NCBI GenBank assembly: GCA_002316345.1
Contig: DCDI01000084.1
Coordinates: forward strand, 4,708-14,741
Origin: Phyllobacteriaceae bacterium UBA1059
GTDB taxonomy: Bacteria > Pseudomonadota > Alphaproteobacteria > Rhizobiales > Rhizobiaceae
Direction: 5' to 3'
Length of the DNA stretch: 10,034 nt
Each line of letters begins with the position of its first letter. The first letter of the stretch is position 1. The position numbers and the translations under genes were made by a program. Below the pieces are notes generated by a model. It ran no database searches. It was given only the letters and a program-made list of their open reading frames with translations, and had not been told where the DNA came from. Positions 7,888 to 10,034 of the stretch are shown piece by piece.

Positions 7888-8358
7888 ATGGCTGAGCTAC
7901 AAATTGGCGACACTGCACCGGATTTCGAACTCCCACGCGATGGGGGCGGAACTATGTCGCTGCAATCGCTGCGCGGCCGACCGGTGGTGCTTTACGCTTA
8001 CCCCAAGGATGACACGAGCGGCTGCACGGCGCAGGCCATCGACTTCACGCGGCTGAAGCCGGACTTCGAACAGGCCGGCGTGACAGTCATCGGCATCTCG
8101 CCCGACAGCGTGAAGAAGCACGACAAGTTCAAGCAGAAGCACGAGCTCGGCATCGACTTGATCGCCAATGAAGAAAAGTCGGTGCTGGCGGCGCTCCATG
8201 TGTGGAAGGAAAAAAGCATGTACGGCCGCAAATATATGGGCGTCGAGCGCTCCACCTTCCTGATCGACAAGGACGGCAAGATCGCCCGGATCTGGCGCAA
8301 GGTTTCCGTACCCGGTCATGCCGAGGAAGTTCTGGAAGCTGCGCGTGCATTAAGCTGA
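7888..8358 (+). CDS. bcp: thioredoxin-dependent peroxiredoxin, Bcp/PrxQ family, single-cysteine form
   Basis: This peroxiredoxin reduces hydrogen peroxide and organic hydroperoxides in the cytoplasm. At 156 residues it has normal Bcp length with a thioredoxin-like fold. The active-site pattern PxxxTxxC is present as PKDDTSGC (39-46), making C46 the peroxidatic cysteine, and the conserved arginine region is GVERSTFLID. Many Bcp proteins carry a resolving cysteine five residues later; here position 51 is isoleucine, and I find no other cysteine in the protein. It must therefore be resolved by an outside thiol (thioredoxin, glutaredoxin or low-molecular-weight thiol) or by dimer chemistry. ATG 7888 gives the usual start MAELQIGDTAPDF, with a weak ribosome site (GAGG 15 bases away, TTAGG two bases away). 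It is divergent from the AsmA-like gene across 89 bases. Confidence 0.95.
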   Translation: MAELQIGDTAPDFELPRDGGGTMSLQSLRGRPVVLYAYPKDDTSGCTAQAIDFTRLKPDFEQAGVTVIGISPDSVKKHDKFKQKHELGIDLIANEEKSVLAALHVWKEKSMYGRKYMGVERSTFLIDKDGKIARIWRKVSVPGHAEEVLEAARALS

Positions 8359-8421
8359 CTGTCAGAAACGCGTCACAGCAGGGCGGCTGAGCGACTTGTT
8401 TTTGTGCCTCCGCGTGATAGG

Positions 8422-8444
8422 TCATCCCCTGGCTTAAGGGGTGA
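8422..8444. promoter_or_regulatory. inverted repeat just before the XRE gene, candidate autoregulatory operator or leader hairpin
   Basis: CCCCT (8426-8430) and AGGGG (8437-8441) are perfect inverted arms around GGCTTA. Flanking TCA (8422-8424) and TGA (8442-8444) extend the symmetry, with one unpaired T at 8425. It directly abuts the Shine-Dalgarno AAGGAG (8444-8449) of the XRE-type gene. XRE regulators often bind dyads beside their own start, so an operator is plausible. A hairpin affecting translation is an alternative. No T tract follows, so it is not a usual terminator for bcp. Confidence 0.35.
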
Positions 8445-8449
8445 AGGAG
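8444..8449 (+). promoter_or_regulatory. strong ribosome binding site that sets the XRE start at TTG 8456
   Basis: AAGGAG lies 6 bases before TTG 8456. The longer frame from GTG 8441 would place this site inside the coding sequence and has no good site of its own. This supports a TTG start and a 127-residue protein. Confidence 0.7.
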
Positions 8450-8455
8450 CGGACT

Positions 8456-8839
8456 TTGACCGTCATTCGCGCATTCCCGTCGCGCACCGTCGATACCGAC
8501 ACGCTGGGCGGGCGCTTGTCGCGCACGCGCGATGCGAGCGGGATCAGTCTGCAAACGCTGGCGCGGCGCGTCGGCGTGAAGAAGCAGACGATCATCGATT
8601 GGGAAAACGACCGTTCCGAACCAAATGTCGAGCGCCTGACGCTGGTTGCCAGCGTTCTCGATGTGACGCTGATGTGGCTGATGCATGGTGTTGGCGATGC
8701 GCCTGCCGACGAAATCGGCCCCGATCCCCTCGCCTCGATGACCGCCCAGATCGAGCGCCTGCGCCGCATCCACGAAGATACCGGGCAGATCATCGAGCGC
8801 TTGGGACGCGAGATCGAGCGGCTTCATCGCGGGGAATGA
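8456..8839 (+). CDS. XRE-family helix-turn-helix transcriptional regulator with C-terminal coiled coil
   Basis: This is a 127-residue DNA-binding protein. Residues 17-78 form a Cro/C1-type helix-turn-helix: LGGRLSRTRDASGISL, then LARRVGVKKQTIIDWENDRS (35-54) with the recognition helix around KKQTIIDWE, ending in the typical WLMHGVG (74-80). A short linker leads to a heptad-like charged segment at about 94-125 (IERLRRIHEDTGQIIERLGREIERL), likely a dimerisation coiled coil. The TTG start is chosen because AAGGAG is 6 bases upstream; a GTG at 8441 would add five residues. A near-palindrome immediately upstream may be its operator. It lies 97 bases after bcp on the same strand and 21 bases before a small gene, with which it probably shares a transcript. 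Its targets cannot be read from the sequence. Confidence 0.9.
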   Translation: MTVIRAFPSRTVDTDTLGGRLSRTRDASGISLQTLARRVGVKKQTIIDWENDRSEPNVERLTLVASVLDVTLMWLMHGVGDAPADEIGPDPLASMTAQIERLRRIHEDTGQIIERLGREIERLHRGE

Positions 8840-8860
8840 TCGCCTGCTGACTTGCCAGTC

Positions 8861-9202
8861 ATGAACGTCAAGCTGATCGCGGCTTTCGGAGGCTTTAAGC
8901 CTGTTCCCTGGCTGGCCTGGGGCCATAACAACATGGCGCCGCGACTCGTCCTGCATCCCGACAAAATTGAATATCGCCTGTTTCGAACGCGGCTCAGGCC
9001 CTACGCCGAGGTCGAGCTGGTCGATTATCGGAGCACATGGCGTACCTTCAACGTCGTGCTGAGCTTTGAAGGCGCTCTAACCACGTTTAACGGGAATACG
9101 GGTGAGGAACGAACTGCGCGCGAGGCGATCGCCTATCTGGCCGATCGCGGTTGCCTCTTGTCTGAACGAGCAAATCGCCTGCTGAAATCAACGCCGGCCT
9201 GA
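8861..9202 (+). CDS. conserved-looking small protein of unknown function, possibly PH-like fold
   Basis: This is a 113-residue protein from ATG 8861; a TTG at 8852 would add three residues, and neither has a clear ribosome site. I do not recognise the family. There is no signal peptide or membrane segment. Residues 28-80 read as alternating short beta strands (RLVLHPDKIEYRLF, then AEVELVDYRS, then NVVLSFEGALTTF), followed by a helical C terminus (TAREAIAYLADRG and SERANRLLKS). That order of strands then a terminal helix is reminiscent of bacterial PH-like domains, but this is a weak structural guess. The coding frame is supported by position-specific composition similar to its neighbours, by tight spacing (21 bases) behind the XRE gene, and by ending 19 bases before the convergent DUF2155 gene. 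Confidence 0.72.
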   Translation: MNVKLIAAFGGFKPVPWLAWGHNNMAPRLVLHPDKIEYRLFRTRLRPYAEVELVDYRSTWRTFNVVLSFEGALTTFNGNTGEERTAREAIAYLADRGCLLSERANRLLKSTPA

Positions 9203-9221
9203 TGCGACGTTCAACAGCCGG

Positions 9222-9779
9222 TCAGTTCGCCTTGGCGGCTTCGGGCGCCGGGACGTCCGAGGTCTTCTTGCAGGCCTTCAGCCACACGTCATAGACCGGG
9301 TGCTCCACGGCGTTGAGGCCGGGGCTTTCGGCGAACATCCAGCCGGTGAAGATGCGGCGGATCTTGCGGTCGAGCGTGATTTCGTCGACTTCCACAAAGG
9401 AGTCGGTCTTCGGCTCCTGGTTTTCCGGGCTGGCGTAGCAGACGCGTGGCGTCACTTGCAGCGCACCGAACTGCACGGTCTCATCGATATAAACGTCGAA
9501 ATTGATGATGCGTCCGGTGATCTTGTCGATGCCGGCAAATTCCGCCACCGAGTTCTTAATGCGCTGGACAGGCACGGCAGGCTGGGGGGCTTCCGTTTCG
9601 GGAGCCGGCACCTGTCCCTGCGGGACCTCTTGTCCAGGCTGTAGTTGCTCGTCTTGCGGTGGCGTATCAAAACCCTGAATGCCTTCGAACCCCTGGGGCC
9701 CTTCTTGAGCCTGGGCTGCCGGTATGATCAGCATCGCGATCAAACCAGCCATCAGGCTCCGCTTCGCACTCAGCATCAT
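9222..9779 (-). CDS. secreted DUF2155 protein
   Basis: This is a 185-residue exported protein of a family found mainly in alphaproteobacteria, with no assigned biochemical role that I know of. A signal peptide is clear: MMLSAKRS, a hydrophobic stretch at about 9-20, and a likely cut after AQA (22-24). Residues 25-71 are a low-complexity linker rich in Gln, Pro, Gly and Glu, with a repeated QGF. Residues 72-172 form the DUF2155 domain, with KNSVAEFAGIDKITGR (75-90), LQVTPRVCYASPEN (107-120) and FTGWMFAESPGLNAVEHPVYDVW (144-166 region). Two cysteines, C114 and C170, could form a periplasmic disulfide. The frame starts ATG-ATG; the first (9779) is kept, and the second would remove one residue. 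It lies downstream of the NDUFA12-like gene on the same strand, 100 bases apart. Confidence 0.92.
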   Translation of the reverse strand: MMLSAKRSLMAGLIAMLIIPAAQAQEGPQGFEGIQGFDTPPQDEQLQPGQEVPQGQVPAPETEAPQPAVPVQRIKNSVAEFAGIDKITGRIINFDVYIDETVQFGALQVTPRVCYASPENQEPKTDSFVEVDEITLDRKIRRIFTGWMFAESPGLNAVEHPVYDVWLKACKKTSDVPAPEAAKAN

Positions 9780-9879
9780 TGATCCAATTCCACCGCAAGC
9801 CGCGAGGCACGGCCTTTTTCAACTGTCTCGCGTAGAGGAGAATTGTGGCGAGAAATCTCTTAAGCGCCCGTCGGGGAGA

Positions 9880-10034
9880 TCAGCCGCCCGGCGTCCAAGC
9901 ATCGTAATCGCCGGTAACCCGCGGACGCTCTTTCTCGTTCAGAATCGAGCCCTTTGGACGGTAAGCGCCAGCTGAGCCCGTAAGGTTCGGCGTATGAGCC
10001 TTCTCCCATTCGCGCGGCGTGTAGGTCTCGGCAG
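9880..10034 (-). CDS. NDUFA12-like NADH:ubiquinone oxidoreductase accessory subunit, C-terminal part
   Basis: Only the last 50 codons and the TGA stop (9880-9882) are inside the window; the gene starts beyond base 10034. The visible sequence has the family's C-terminal pattern: YTPREWEKAHTPNLTGS, then AYRPKGSIL, then RPRVTGDYDAWTPGG at the end. In mitochondria NDUFA12 (B17.2) is an accessory subunit of complex I. Alphaproteobacteria carry a short homologue outside the main nuo operon, which fits this isolated position. It is co-directional with the DUF2155 gene; I see no convincing terminator in the 100-base gap, so read-through is possible. Confidence 0.9.
   Translation of the reverse strand, partial: AETYTPREWEKAHTPNLTGSAGAYRPKGSILNEKERPRVTGDYDAWTPGG

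Noticed and set aside
8377..8408. possible terminator after bcp
   Set aside because: There is only a 4-bp CAGC/GCTG stem, and the T run TTTTT comes several bases later. This is too weak to call.
8129..8956. 275-codon minus-strand frame across bcp and the XRE gene
   Set aside because: It runs antisense to two well-supported genes and has low-complexity shadow composition.
8456..9202. toxin-antitoxin module (XRE protein plus small partner)
   Set aside because: The partner has no recognisable toxin motif (RelE, HipA, HigB or Fic type), and the gene order and coiled-coil regulator do not specifically suggest one.
9780..9879. terminator or RNA gene between the NDUFA12-like and DUF2155 genes
   Set aside because: A distant GCGAG/CTCGC pair is visible, but there is no stable compact hairpin, T tract or RNA-gene pattern.

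Overview
This window looks like core chromosome of an alphaproteobacterium of the Rhizobiales/Hyphomicrobiales type (Mesorhizobium, Aminobacter or Rhizobium relatives). The evidence is the high GC content, a divergent Lrp-type regulator next to alanine dehydrogenase, a divergent anmK/tyrS pair, a DUF2155 gene next to an NDUFA12-type complex I accessory subunit, and a palindromic intergenic repeat of the kind scattered through rhizobial genomes. I cannot name the species from sequence alone.

Layout. Bases 1-414 (-) hold most of an Lrp/AsnC regulator cut by the window edge. It diverges from alanine dehydrogenase (564-1679, +) across 149 bases carrying a TTGACA box and a small inverted repeat. 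A strong hairpin terminator (1704-1735) ends ald. AnmK (1734-2849, -) follows and diverges from tyrosyl-tRNA synthetase (2962-4215, +). A roughly 140-base palindromic repeat (4233-4375) fills the gap between tyrS and a convergent 1136-residue AsmA/YhdP-like envelope protein (4388-7798, -). That gene diverges from a Bcp-type peroxiredoxin (7888-8358, +). Next come an XRE-type regulator (8456-8839, +) and a small protein of unknown function (8861-9202, +), probably co-transcribed. The window ends with a secreted DUF2155 protein (9222-9779, -) and the C-terminal 50 residues of an NDUFA12-like protein (9880-10034, -).

How the genes fit together. The regulator and ald form a probable alanine-catabolism switch: an alanine-sensing activator next to the enzyme that makes pyruvate and ammonia from L-alanine. 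AnmK recycles anhydro-MurNAc from peptidoglycan. The YhdP-like protein and the DUF2155 protein act in the envelope. TyrS is housekeeping, Bcp detoxifies peroxides, and NDUFA12 belongs to respiratory complex I. No stretch longer than 300 bases lacks a gene; the longest gap is 4216-4387.

I found no phage, transposase, CRISPR, toxin-antitoxin or defence locus. Most of the window is ordinary. The items most worth a second look are the palindromic repeat, the XRE regulator with its near-palindromic leader and unknown partner, the single-cysteine Bcp, and the large cysteine-free AsmA-like protein.
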